From Geothrix sp. (GTDB lineage Bacteria > Acidobacteriota > Holophagae > Holophagales > Holophagaceae), in assembly GCF_020622065.1 (NCBI RefSeq), contig NZ_JAHRYQ010000001.1:124001-188000 (forward strand): a DNA stretch of 64,000 nucleotides, written 5' to 3'. Under the pieces are notes generated by a model. The model ran no database searches and was not told the origin of the DNA. It worked only from the letters and a program-made list of their open reading frames with translations. Shown here piece after piece: positions 51,288-60,791 of the stretch (the first letter of the stretch is position 1; every line of letters starts with the position of its first letter). Made by a program: the position numbers and the translations under genes.

Positions 51288-51980
51288 TCAGGCCGTGAGA
51301 TCCAAACCCACCGAGGCCTCGGTGGCCGGGACCACCTGGTAGCTCCGCAGCACCTGGTGGAGGGGGGCCTGGGGCCGTGCGAAGGCTTCGGGACCGGGTC
51401 CGCCGGCGTGGGGCTGCAGATTCCCCGTGCGCAGCACCGCCGTGGCATCGCGCACCAGTTCAGCGCCCGGCGTGGCGGCCAAGGCGGGCGCCGCGGGGGC
51501 GCCGACCCCGGCTCCGAAGCGCAGCGCGGTCTGGAGGGCGAACTCCAGGCTCGAGCCCTGGGCGAAGGCATCCTGGGTGGCCGGGACTTCCGCGGGAACG
51601 GCCGCGGGCGGGTTGGCAGGCGGGGCGGTGGTGGCCGCAGGGGCCGTGTCGGTGGCCGCCACGGCCGCCGGTTGAGTGGTGGCATCCGGTGCAGCGGTGG
51701 CGGGCGCAGCCGCCTGGGGGGCGGTCAGGGCCGCCAGCAGGGGGGCAGCCGTTTCCTGCACCAGGCCGAGGCTGCCCCCGGTGGGCTCCGCCAGGGGGGA
51801 CAGGACGGCGGTCTGGAGGGCCCGCTGGAACAGGGCCTGGGCCAGGTCCTGAACGGAAAGGGTGGCTGCGGAAGCACTTCCATCCTGAGCGGGAGGAGTC
51901 GCCAGGGGCTGCACGGGCCGCAGGGCACCCAGCGCACCGAGGGTGGCGGGGCCGAGGGCACTGACCGTGAGGGCATCCAT
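51288..51980 (-). CDS. Ala/Pro/Thr-rich protein of unknown function
   Basis: 230 aa from ATG 51980. A low-complexity middle (about residues 85-135: Ala/Pro/Thr repeats) separates two helical parts (VQDLAQALFQRALQTAV; SSLEFALQTALRFGAG). The C-terminus ends HQVLRSYQVVPATEASVGLDLTA. No signal peptide. It lies 90 nt from the other Ala-rich gene and may be related. The low complexity resembles hook-length or secreted-needle-ruler proteins, but no flagellar gene is near. Confidence 0.6.
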   Translation of the reverse strand: MDALTVSALGPATLGALGALRPVQPLATPPAQDGSASAATLSVQDLAQALFQRALQTAVLSPLAEPTGGSLGLVQETAAPLLAALTAPQAAAPATAAPDATTQPAAVAATDTAPAATTAPPANPPAAVPAEVPATQDAFAQGSSLEFALQTALRFGAGVGAPAAPALAATPGAELVRDATAVLRTGNLQPHAGGPGPEAFARPQAPLHQVLRSYQVVPATEASVGLDLTA

Positions 51981-52069
51981 GGCACCCCCAACATAGGCCT
52001 TTTCCGCGGGGAGGTTTGGCGTCGGCCGGGAAAGAACCCTGTGGGATCATGGTCGATTGCGGAGGGGTC

Positions 52070-53104
<1,035 letters not shown>

Positions 53105-53117
53105 CCACACCCAAGCG

Positions 53118-53227
53118 GAACACCGACAGGCACCGCGAAAGGAAGGCTGAACACCGAGAATGAATGGGCTGAGCTGCGGTTTTGGGCCCTATCCTGATCG
53201 GTGTTCATCAGCTTTTGATCGGTGTTC
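53118..53227. repeat. Four-copy inverted/direct repeat GAACACCG
   Basis: Two direct copies of GAACACCG (53118-53125, 53149-53156) are followed by two copies of its complement CGGTGTTC (53199-53206, 53220-53227) within 110 nt between purM and the acyltransferase gene. The last two sit in a longer repeat, TGATCGGTGTTC. It could form a large stem-loop or bind a regulator. Confidence 0.7.
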
Positions 53228-53258
53228 TGCTTTGAGTGCCCATGACGGTGGAGGATCT

Positions 53259-54320
53259 TTGGCCGAAGTGCCTGTGAAAGTGCCTCCCCGCCTCGGCCTG
53301 CTGGATCCCCTGCGCGGCATCCTGGCCCTCTGCGTGGCGGTGTACCACCTGGGGGTGTGGTTCGACATCTCGCAGTCGGGCGGCGGCGCGAACATCGCCA
53401 TGGCGCGCCTGGGCAACTACAGCGTGTCGGCCTTCTTCGTGCTGAGCGGCTTCGTGCTGTTCCGCACCACGCCCTGGCCCCGCCTCCAGAAGGAGGGCCC
53501 CACGCGCTTCTGGCTGCGCCGCTTCCTGCGCCTGGCGCCGGTGTTCTATGTCGTCTGCGCCCTGAATGTGGCGTTCCACCTGGGCATGGGACCGGAGCCG
53601 TCCGGGCGGTTCATCGCCGAGAACCTGTCGTTGACCTTCGGCGCCATCCACCCGAACCATGCGCTGGTGACGGGCGGCTGGTATGTGGGCCTGGTGGCCC
53701 TGCTCTACTTCGCCTATCCGGCGCTGGCGTGGCTGCGGGAGAAGGGCGGGCTCGCCTTCCTGGTGGCGCTGGCCCTGGGCCTCTGGGCCTGGAGCCTGCC
53801 CTCGACCCTCCACGGCGTCATGGCGCAGGAGCCGTGGAACCGCTTCCACACCTATGTCATGGCCCCCAACCAGCTCTTCCTCCTGGCCTGGGGGGCCCTG
53901 CTGGCGGGGCTGCACGCCCGCACGGAGCAGCGGCTCGACCCCAAGATGACCCTGCTGCTGGCCCTGCCGCTGGTGTGGGTGCTGATCAAGCCGACCCCCC
54001 AGTTCTTCGACCACCTGGCGGTGCTCACCGGCTGGCTCCGCTACCGCTACCTGCTGGTGGTGACCGGCCTCGTGGCCCTGGCGGCCTTCACGCGCGACGG
54101 CGAACCGGGGTGGTTCGGGAAGGGCCTCGCCCGGCTCGGCGCCTGGAGCTACGGCCTCTACCTGCTGCACCCTTTCACCATGAAGCTGGTGGCGCCGCAC
54201 GGGACGGGCCGCCTGGGATTCAGCCTGGCCCTGGCGCTGGCCATCCTCGCCGCCTGGGCGGCGCACCGCTGGATCGAAGAACCCCTGGGGCGCCTGGGGC
54301 GGCCCAAGGAAAAGCGCTGA
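53259..54320 (+). CDS. Acyltransferase 3-family membrane protein
   Basis: 353 aa. The start is uncertain: TTG 53259 has GGAGG 5 nt upstream; GTG 53268 and an ATG at 53160 are alternatives. About ten helices. Family motifs: LDPLRGILALCVAVYHLGVW (catalytic His), FFVLSGFVLFRT, FWLRRFLRLAPVFYV and WSYGLYLLHPFTMKL. These enzymes O-acylate sugars of lipopolysaccharide, peptidoglycan or antibiotics. No sugar-pathway genes are adjacent. Confidence 0.9.
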   Translation: MAEVPVKVPPRLGLLDPLRGILALCVAVYHLGVWFDISQSGGGANIAMARLGNYSVSAFFVLSGFVLFRTTPWPRLQKEGPTRFWLRRFLRLAPVFYVVCALNVAFHLGMGPEPSGRFIAENLSLTFGAIHPNHALVTGGWYVGLVALLYFAYPALAWLREKGGLAFLVALALGLWAWSLPSTLHGVMAQEPWNRFHTYVMAPNQLFLLAWGALLAGLHARTEQRLDPKMTLLLALPLVWVLIKPTPQFFDHLAVLTGWLRYRYLLVVTGLVALAAFTRDGEPGWFGKGLARLGAWSYGLYLLHPFTMKLVAPHGTGRLGFSLALALAILAAWAAHRWIEEPLGRLGRPKEKR

Positions 54321-54350
54321 CCCGCAAACTGATCCGCAGGTCAGCGCTTT
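54311..54350. terminator. Long dyad between convergent genes (possible bidirectional terminator)
   Basis: A perfect 12-bp stem (54311-54322 with 54339-54350) encloses a 16-nt loop and includes the stop of the acyltransferase. The A/T at each stem end gives only a weak T-run. It lies between convergent genes, which suits a shared terminator. Confidence 0.5.
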
Positions 54351-54369
54351 CCGGCAGGGCCCGTGGCCC

Positions 54370-54831
54370 TCACCCCTTCTTGTAGATGCCGGTGCCGAAC
54401 ACCAGGCCGTCGTGCAGCTCGAAGTACATAGCCTTCGGGGCGGGGCGGCCGGTCCTGGGATCCTTGTACTGGATGTCCTGCCAGCCCTTGCCCTTGGCCT
54501 TGGCCGTCTCGATGCGCTCCCGGATGAAGGGCTTGCCGTCGGGATCCTTGGAGTTCAGGGCGTCCACGCCCACCTTGCCGGGCTCCTGGCCATGGGCCAG
54601 GCACTTCCCGTTCTGATCGTAGACCGTGATGTACAGCTCGCCACCGGCGCGCCGGAACTTGCCGCTGGGGAGGGTGAACTCACGCAGGGCCGCCGCCCGC
54701 CCGTGGGTCTGGTAGTAGGCGACGGCTTCCTTCAGGAACGCCACGGCATCTTCGTGCTTGAGCGTCTGGGCGCCAAGGGTGGAGACCAGGGCCGGGGCGG
54801 CGAGAAGGACGATCAACTTGCTTGGATGCAT
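54370..54831 (-). CDS. Periplasmic single-Cache domain protein
   Basis: 153 aa. Signal peptide MHPSKLIVLLAAPALVSTLGAQ, then a helix (HEDAVAFLKEAVAYYQTHG) and a single Cache-like domain (GGELYITVYDQNGKCLAHGQEPGKVGVDALNSKDPDGKPFIRERIETAK, FELHDGLVFGTGIYKK). Stand-alone Cache proteins usually bind small carboxylates or amines in the periplasm and may present them to a receptor. No receptor gene is adjacent. Confidence 0.88.
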   Translation of the reverse strand: MHPSKLIVLLAAPALVSTLGAQTLKHEDAVAFLKEAVAYYQTHGRAAALREFTLPSGKFRRAGGELYITVYDQNGKCLAHGQEPGKVGVDALNSKDPDGKPFIRERIETAKAKGKGWQDIQYKDPRTGRPAPKAMYFELHDGLVFGTGIYKKG

Positions 54832-54963
54832 GGCATCTCCGGTGGGCGCCGTACGCGGCGCATACCTGGGAGATCGGTTGGCCCTGGCCCGGGTTTAGAT
54901 GCAGCGGGCAGGTCTTGACCGGGGTCAAAAGGGCCGGCGGGTCGGAACGCCGGGGGCAACCTC

Positions 54964-55422
54964 TCAGGCCCCGTCGGGGATGACCGGCTCCACCAGCAGG
55001 GCCAGCTGGGCCAGGGATTCCTGCCAGCCGAGGACGCAGAGCTCCGGGGGGATGACGGCGGGGATGCCCTCCTGGACGATGTCCACCTCCGTGCCGCAGC
55101 TCACGGGGCGCAGGTTGACGGTGACCTGCATGTCCCCGGGGAGGTTGGGATCGTCGAAGCGATCGGCGTAGCGCAGCCGCTGGGAGGGCACCAGCTCCAG
55201 GTAGGTGCCTCCGAAGGCATGGGTGCTGCCGGTGCCGAAGTTGGTGAAGGACATGCGGTACCCGCCGCCCACCCGGGCGTCCATCTGGTGGACCTTTCCC
55301 GTGAAGCCATAGGGGGGCAGCCACTTCGCCATGGCATCCGGGTCGAGGAAGGCCCGGTAGATCTTGTCGGGCGTGGCGCGGAGCACCCGATGGAAGCGGA
55401 CGGTGGAGGGGGCATCGCTCAT
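54964..55422 (-). CDS. SRPBCC/AHSA1-family protein
   Basis: 152 aa. START-like fold: VRFHRVLRATPDKIYRAFLDPDAMAKWLPPYGFTGKVHQMDARVGGGYRMSFTNF, GTYLELVPSQRLRYADRFDD and GWQESLAQLALLVEP. These bind hydrophobic ligands or act as chaperone co-factors. It has a different partner arrangement from the first SRPBCC gene at 43.9 kb. Confidence 0.92.
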   Translation of the reverse strand: MSDAPSTVRFHRVLRATPDKIYRAFLDPDAMAKWLPPYGFTGKVHQMDARVGGGYRMSFTNFGTGSTHAFGGTYLELVPSQRLRYADRFDDPNLPGDMQVTVNLRPVSCGTEVDIVQEGIPAVIPPELCVLGWQESLAQLALLVEPVIPDGA

Positions 55423-55498
55423 GGCTGGCTCCGGGAGAGGGGTCCGAAATGGGATGCCGGTGGTGGGAGGGGCGTCACGGGCCCTCGGTTTCGAGCCC

Positions 55499-56956
55499 TT
55501 AGTTGCGAGTTCGCCCCTCCCCCTCGATTCGCGCATAAAAGCTGGTGCGGCGCAGGTTCTCCTCGACCTTGAAGGCCTGCTGCAGGGGCGGGAAGGCGCG
55601 CTGCTCGCAGTCGGTGCGCTCGCAGAGCCGGCAGGTGACGCCCACGGGGACCGGAGGTTGATCCAGGCGCAGGCCGTCGGCGTAGATGAGATCCTTGGCG
55701 TGACCCATCTCGCAGCCCAGCCCCACGGCCTGCATGGCGTGCTGGCCCCGGTAGCCGCCGGTGTCCTTCTGCAGAGTGCGGGCGATGCAGAAGTAGCGGC
55801 GGCCATCGGGAAATTCGCTGATCTGGGTGCGGATCAGGCCCGGCGTGAGGAAGGCCGCATGGGCGTTCCAGCGGGGGCAGGCACCGGAGAAGCGCGCGAA
55901 GCGGATGCCCGAGGCGGAGAAGCTCTTCGAGATGTTGCCGGCGATGTCGATGCGCAGGAAGTGGAAGGGCACGCCCTCGGCGCCGGGCCTGCGCAGCGTG
56001 GTGAGGCGGTGGCAGACCTGCTCGAAGCTGGCCTGGAAGCGGCGGGCCAGGATCTCGATGTCGTAGCGCTCGGTCCGGGCCGCTTTCAGGAAGCGGTCAT
56101 AGGGCATGAGCACGGCGCTGGCGAAGTAGTTGGCCAGCGCCACCCGGGCCAGGGCGCGGGAGGCGCCCGTGCGGAGCAGCGGGTGGGCGGTGAGGCGGTC
56201 CAGCAGGTCGCTGTGGTCGAGCAGGGCGAGCTGGTGGGCCAGCTGGAAGGTGCGGCTGCGCTGGGGCAGCAGCTCGGACAGGCTGAGGGTGCGGCGGTCC
56301 GGGTCGAAGTGGCGCAACAGGCCGGGACCTTCCGACACCCGGTGGATGCGGACGGCGATGCCTCGAGCCTCGAAGCAGGCCGCCAAGCCAGGGTAGGGGG
56401 CATCGGCCTCCAGGCCGGCGTTGATCCACAGGGCCTCGGCGGCCAGCTCCAGCTCCGGGAAGTGGTTCATGGCCTGCTGGATGAAGTCGCCGACCTCCTC
56501 GGAAGGCAGCCGCGTGGCCTCCGGGTCGAAGCCCTGGCCATCGCTGAGCTTGGCGGCCAGGGTGCCGAGACCGTCCTGGGCGTGCTGGTAGGCGCGGTAC
56601 AGCTCGAAGACCCCCCGGGCCAGCTGGGGGTTGTTCTGGACGAGCTCGCGAACATCCTGCGCCTGGAGGCCCAGGGGCTCGAAGAGGGGATCCCCGAAGG
56701 CCTCCATGAGGTCATCGGACAGGCGCTGGTCCTCCTCCGGCGCCAGGGCCTTGAGGTCCAGCTTGAACTGCTGGGCCAGCCGGATGAGCAGGGGGGCCGT
56801 GAGGGGGCGCTTGTTGCCCTCAATGAGGTTGAGGTAGCTGGGGCTGATGCCCAGGGCCTCGGCCAGCTGGACCTGGCTGAGGCCCTCCTGGCGGCGGAGC
56901 AGGCGGATCTTGGCACCGAGGCGGGCGGCGGGCTTGGTGGGAGCGGCAGAGGGCAT
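55499..56956 (-). CDS. XRE-family regulator of the ScfR/RamB type (short-chain fatty-acid/acetate metabolism)
   Basis: 485 aa from ATG 56956 with GAGG upstream. An N-terminal helix-turn-helix (LGAKIRLLRRQEGLSQVQLAEALGISPSYLNLIEGNKRPLTAPLLIRLAQ) is followed by an ImmA/IrrE-like domain (about 220-330, FQLAHQLALLDH in place of a full HExxH) and a C-terminal DUF2083-like domain with C-x-x-C-x(4)-C (VTCRLCERTDCEQRAFPP). RamB- and ScfR-type proteins control glyoxylate-cycle and short-chain acyl-CoA genes. It is divergent from aceA, with dyads between them. Confidence 0.93.
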   Translation of the reverse strand: MPSAAPTKPAARLGAKIRLLRRQEGLSQVQLAEALGISPSYLNLIEGNKRPLTAPLLIRLAQQFKLDLKALAPEEDQRLSDDLMEAFGDPLFEPLGLQAQDVRELVQNNPQLARGVFELYRAYQHAQDGLGTLAAKLSDGQGFDPEATRLPSEEVGDFIQQAMNHFPELELAAEALWINAGLEADAPYPGLAACFEARGIAVRIHRVSEGPGLLRHFDPDRRTLSLSELLPQRSRTFQLAHQLALLDHSDLLDRLTAHPLLRTGASRALARVALANYFASAVLMPYDRFLKAARTERYDIEILARRFQASFEQVCHRLTTLRRPGAEGVPFHFLRIDIAGNISKSFSASGIRFARFSGACPRWNAHAAFLTPGLIRTQISEFPDGRRYFCIARTLQKDTGGYRGQHAMQAVGLGCEMGHAKDLIYADGLRLDQPPVPVGVTCRLCERTDCEQRAFPPLQQAFKVEENLRRTSFYARIEGEGRTRN

Positions 56957-56997
56957 GGGACCTCGTTTACATAAATTTACAAAATCCAAAGAAACGA

Positions 56998-57073
56998 TTG
57001 ACTGAAATTTTCAGTTCAACCCCTATCAAATCAGCTGTTCATTGACTGGTCAAAGAATAAGTCAATCTTTGAC
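56998..57073. promoter_or_regulatory. Cluster of TTGAC/GTCAA dyads between the regulator and aceA
   Basis: Three inverted repeats lie within 76 nt: 56998-57019 (containing the perfect ACTGAAA-T-TTTCAGT at 57001-57015), 57042-57053 (TTGAC-TG-GTCAA) and 57061-57073 (GTCAA-TCT-TTGAC). They sit where a divergent regulator should bind. The intergenic region (56957-57107) is AT-rich. Confidence 0.55.
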
Positions 57074-57107
57074 ACAACGCCACTCCCCAACTTTTCCGAG
57101 GTGATTC

Positions 57108-58382
57108 ATGACCCCTAAGTTCCCTGTCCCCCCCATCGAGGACGACTTCTCCGCTCACCGCTGGGAGGGCATCACCCGGCCCTACACCGCCGAAACGGTG
57201 AAGAAGCTTCGCGGCAGCCTCCGCATCGAGCACACGCTCGCCCGGCTGGGTGCCCGCAAGCTCTGGAAGCTCCTCCAGAACGATGAGCCCACCCGGGCCC
57301 TGGGCGCCCTCAGCGGCGGCCAGGCCGTGCAGATGGCCCGGGCCGGGCTCAAGGCCATCTACTGCTCCGGCTGGCAGGTGGCGGCGGACGCCAATCTCTC
57401 GGGCCAGTCCTACCCGGACCAGAGCCTGTATCCGGCCAACTCGGTCCCGGCCCTGGTCAAGCGGCTGAACAACGCGCTCCAGCGCACCGACCAGGTCGAG
57501 CACGGCGAGGGCGGCATCAGCCGCGACTGGTTCCTGCCCATCGTGGCCGACGCCGAAGCGGGCTTCGGCGGCCCCCTCAACGCCTACGAGCTCATGAAGG
57601 GCATGATCGAAGCGGGCGCCGCGGGCGTCCACTTCGAGGACCAGCTCTCCAGCGAGAAGAAGTGCGGCCACCTGGGCGGCAAGGTGCTCATTCCCACGGG
57701 CCACTTCATCCGCACCCTGGTGGCGGCCCGCCTGGCGGCCGATGTCATGGATGTGCCCAGCCTCATCATCGCCCGCACGGATGCGGACTCCGCGCGCCTG
57801 ATCACATCGGACATCGACGAGCGGGACCAGCCCTTCCTCACGGGGGAGCGCACGCCCGAGGGCTTCCACCGCATCACGGGCGGGCTGGCCATGGCCATCG
57901 CCCGGGCCAAGGCCTACGCGCCCTACGCGGACCTGATCTGGTGCGAAACCTCCACGCCGGACCTGAAGGAGGCCCGCGCGTTCGCCGAGGGCGTCCACGC
58001 CGAGTTCCCCGGCAAGCTGCTGGCCTACAACTGCTCGCCCTCCTTCAACTGGAAGAAGAAGCTGTCGGACGATGAGATCGCCGCCTTCCAGCGTGAACTC
58101 GGGGCCATGGGCTACAAGTTCCAGTTCATCACCCTGGCGGGCTTCCACAGCCTCAACCACGGCATGTTCGAGCTGGCCAACGCCTACCGCACCGAGCACA
58201 TGACCGCTTACTCCCGGCTGCAGGAGGCCGAGTTCGCTTCAGAGGAGAAGGGCTACACCGCCACCAAGCACCAGCGCGAAGTGGGCACTGGCTACTTCGA
58301 CGAGGTGGCCCAGGCCATCAGCGGCGGCCTGGCCTCCACCCTGGCATTGGCGGGTTCCACGGAGGCCCAGCAGTTCCACTAG
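57108..58382 (+). CDS. aceA: Isocitrate lyase
   Basis: 424 aa with a GAGG site upstream. The catalytic motif KKCGH is present (C186), plus [58 protein letters not shown] and the C-terminal [12 protein letters not shown]. It splits isocitrate to glyoxylate and succinate, allowing growth on acetate or fatty acids. Malate synthase is not in the window. Its divergent neighbour is the ScfR/RamB-type regulator. Confidence 0.98.
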   Translation: MTPKFPVPPIEDDFSAHRWEGITRPYTAETVKKLRGSLRIEHTLARLGARKLWKLLQNDEPTRALGALSGGQAVQMARAGLKAIYCSGWQVAADANLSGQSYPDQSLYPANSVPALVKRLNNALQRTDQVEHGEGGISRDWFLPIVADAEAGFGGPLNAYELMKGMIEAGAAGVHFEDQLSSEKKCGHLGGKVLIPTGHFIRTLVAARLAADVMDVPSLIIARTDADSARLITSDIDERDQPFLTGERTPEGFHRITGGLAMAIARAKAYAPYADLIWCETSTPDLKEARAFAEGVHAEFPGKLLAYNCSPSFNWKKKLSDDEIAAFQRELGAMGYKFQFITLAGFHSLNHGMFELANAYRTEHMTAYSRLQEAEFASEEKGYTATKHQREVGTGYFDEVAQAISGGLASTLALAGSTEAQQFH

Positions 58383-58419
58383 GCGAGGAATCCGTTTGGC
58401 TGGAAGGGCCGTGGACGCG

Positions 58420-59277
58420 CTATTTCGAGGCGTCCGCGGCCTTCTTGTCGGCGACAGTCTTGTCGTTGATGACGGTCCCCGCCGGAGCGGCGGGCTTCGC
58501 GCCGGCGGCGGCATAGGCCTGCCCCGTGTGGTGGTAGATGAGGTATTCGCCGAAGAAGACGGCCATGAGGTCGGCCCGCTCCTTGAAGTAGGCGAAGCCG
58601 TGCTCGTCGCCGTCCTTGATGTTCACGGCCACGCCCGGCAGGTCCTTCACGGCCTGGGCGTTCTCGAAGGCGTCCTTATCGCCGGCGGAGGCCAGCACCA
58701 GGGTGGAGGCCCGGCCCCGCAGCAGGGCGGCCTTCAGCCTTTCCCGGGAGCCTTCGCCGAAGGCGCCGGTGCCCGCGGGGCTGAGGCTGAGGATGGCGAC
58801 GGGCTTGACCTCGGGCGCGGCCAGGAGCGCCGAGAAGGCGCCGACGCTGGAGCCGGCGAGGCCGATGCGGCGACCGTCCACGCCGGGCTGCTTCCGCAGC
58901 CAGGCGGCGGCCTGGGCCAGATCAGCGGGGATCTTGTCGAAGCCCACGGCCTTGGCGGAGGCCATGAAGTCGCCGGTGACCTTCACCTCAGCGCCGTCCT
59001 TGAGGGTGCTGGCGCCGTGGCCGCGCAGGTCCAGGGCCAGGGTGCCGATGCCGCGGGCGGCCAGGCGCTCGGTCAGGGGCGCCCAGCCCGAGCGGGCCGC
59101 GCCGAACTGGTGGGCCAGGATCACCACAGGGGCCTTGCCCTTCGCGGCGGGCAGGGTGAGGGTGCCCTTGAGGGCGAAGCCATCGGCGCTCGTGAGGGCC
59201 ATCTCCGTGGTGGCAGGGGCGGCGGCCAATGTCAGGGCCAGGGATGCCAAGGGGGCCAGCAGGCGGAGCATGCGCAT
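58420..59277 (-). CDS. Secreted alpha/beta hydrolase
   Basis: 285 aa from ATG 59277 (GAGG upstream). Signal peptide MRMLRLLAPLASLALTLAAAPA, then a dienelactone-hydrolase-like core: APVVILAHQFGAARSGWAPLTERLAARGIGTLALDLRGHG, the nucleophile elbow GLAGSSVGAFSALLA (Ser), Asp near SAGDKDAFENA and the His in DGDEHGFAYF. Likely a periplasmic esterase; substrate unknown. The C-terminus has a charged Lys/Ala tail. Confidence 0.9.
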   Translation of the reverse strand: MRMLRLLAPLASLALTLAAAPATTEMALTSADGFALKGTLTLPAAKGKAPVVILAHQFGAARSGWAPLTERLAARGIGTLALDLRGHGASTLKDGAEVKVTGDFMASAKAVGFDKIPADLAQAAAWLRKQPGVDGRRIGLAGSSVGAFSALLAAPEVKPVAILSLSPAGTGAFGEGSRERLKAALLRGRASTLVLASAGDKDAFENAQAVKDLPGVAVNIKDGDEHGFAYFKERADLMAVFFGEYLIYHHTGQAYAAAGAKPAAPAGTVINDKTVADKKAADASK

Positions 59278-59311
59278 GGGTACCTCGGGAAAGTGCCCCA
59301 CTCTAGCACGC

Positions 59312-59340
59312 GTGGAACCCGGCGATTCATGGGGTATAAA
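59312..59340 (+). promoter_or_regulatory. Candidate promoter of frr
   Basis: A -10-like TATAAA (59335-59340) lies in the 92-nt divergent region, 17 nt after a weak -35 (GTGGAA, 59312-59317), and about 30 nt upstream of the frr start. Confidence 0.45.
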
Positions 59341-59369
59341 GGAAGGCTTCCCGTTCTTTCGAGGTGCTC

Positions 59370-59945
59370 ATGACCGCCCAGACCCCCGATGCCATCCTGC
59401 AGGAGACGAAGCGCCGCATGCATGCGTCTGTGGAGGCGCTGAAGAAGGAGATGGCGACCATCCGGACCGGCCGGGCCAACGCCAGCCTCCTGGATAATGT
59501 GCATGTGGAGTACTACGGCTCCATGGTGCCCCTGAACCAGATGGGCACCGTGTCCGTGCCCGAGGCGGGAATGCTGGTGGTGACCCCCTTCGACAAGAGC
59601 GCCATCAAGGCCGTGGAGACGGCCATCCTCAAGTCCGAGCTGGGCATCAATCCCGGCAATGACGGCAATGTGATCCGCCTGCCCATCCCCATGCTCACGG
59701 AGGAGCGCCGCAAGGAGCTGGTGAAGGTGCTTCACCGCCTGGGCGAGGAGATCAAGACCGGCGTGCGCAACATCCGCCGGGATGCCAACGAGGATGTGAA
59801 GAAGCTCGAGAAGCTCAAGGAGGGCCACATCTCCGAGGACGCCGCGAAGAAGGCCCTGGACGACATCCAGAAGCTCACGGACGCCCACATCAAGGAGGTC
59901 GATGAGGCCATGAAGCACAAGGAAGCGGAGATCCTCAAAGTCTGA
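59370..59945 (+). CDS. frr: Ribosome recycling factor
   Basis: 191 aa from ATG 59370 (CGAGG upstream; GTG 59364 overlaps the site). RRF features: MATIRTGRANASLLDNVHVEYYGSMVPLNQMGTVSVPEAGMLVVTPFDKSAIKAVETAILKSELGINPGNDGNVIRLPIPMLTEERRKELVKV and HKEAEILKV at the end. It splits post-termination ribosomes together with EF-G. pyrH and tsf, common neighbours, are not in this window. Confidence 0.98.
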   Translation: MTAQTPDAILQETKRRMHASVEALKKEMATIRTGRANASLLDNVHVEYYGSMVPLNQMGTVSVPEAGMLVVTPFDKSAIKAVETAILKSELGINPGNDGNVIRLPIPMLTEERRKELVKVLHRLGEEIKTGVRNIRRDANEDVKKLEKLKEGHISEDAAKKALDDIQKLTDAHIKEVDEAMKHKEAEILKV

Positions 59946-59949
59946 GCCG

Positions 59950-60723
59950 GTGCTGAGCCTTCCCAAACTCCTCCTCCTCATGCTTGCCGCCCTGCTGGCA
60001 GGCTTCATCGACGCGGTCGTGGGCGGAGGCGGACTGATCACCGTGCCGGCCCTCATGCTGGGGCTGCCGGCGGGCACGCCGCTGCCCACGCTGCTGGGCA
60101 CCAACAAGGTGGTGGCCGTCACGGGCACCACCATGGCCGCGGGCAAGTTCCTGCGCTCGGGGACGCTGGCCTGGCGCGAGATGGTGGGGCCGGTCCTGGC
60201 CTCGGCCGTGGGGGCCTCGGCGGGGGTGTGGCTCACCTACCGGATGCACGGGGACTTCCTGCGGCCGCTGCTGCTGATCCTGCTGGTGGCCATGCTGGCC
60301 TTCACCCTGCTGAAGCCCGAACTGGGCAGCCTGCACGCGCCCCGCTATGGCCTCACCCATCAGCGGGGCCTGGCGGCGGCCATCGCGCTGGCGCTGGGCT
60401 TCTACGACGGATTTTTCGGCCCGGGCACCGGCTCCCTGCTGATCTTCCTCTTCGTGGCGGTGCTGGGCTTCGACTTCCTGCGGGCCTCTGCCCTGGCCAA
60501 GAGCGTGAACTGGGCCTCCAACATCACCTCCATGGGCCTCTTCGTGTGGCACGGCAGCTGGATTCCCTCGGTGGCCCTCGGCATGGCCGCGGCCAACGGG
60601 GTGGGGGGCTACTTCGGTGCCCATATGGCGCTGAACCGGGGCAGCGGCTGGGTCCGCGGCCTCTTCATCGCGGTGGTGGGGGCCCTCATCCTCCGCCTGG
60701 GCTGGCAGGTCCTGTTCTCCTGA
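59950..60723 (+). CDS. TSUP/TauE-SafE family transporter
   Basis: 257 aa from GTG 59950. Eight helices in two repeats, with the family pattern GFIDAVVGGGGLITVPALMLGLPAGTPLPTLLGTNKVVAVTGT (first half) and GFYDGFFGPGTGSLLIFLFVAVLGFDFLRASALAKSVNWASN (second half). The family exports or imports sulfite, sulfonates or C2 organic anions. Gap to frr is 4 nt, so it may share its transcript. Confidence 0.93.
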   Translation: MLSLPKLLLLMLAALLAGFIDAVVGGGGLITVPALMLGLPAGTPLPTLLGTNKVVAVTGTTMAAGKFLRSGTLAWREMVGPVLASAVGASAGVWLTYRMHGDFLRPLLLILLVAMLAFTLLKPELGSLHAPRYGLTHQRGLAAAIALALGFYDGFFGPGTGSLLIFLFVAVLGFDFLRASALAKSVNWASNITSMGLFVWHGSWIPSVALGMAAANGVGGYFGAHMALNRGSGWVRGLFIAVVGALILRLGWQVLFS

Positions 60724-60791
60724 CCGTGGGGAAGATATTGCAGCTTTGAAAGGGGCTGGAGCGCAGGGCATACTCCCGGCACGAGGCCACC

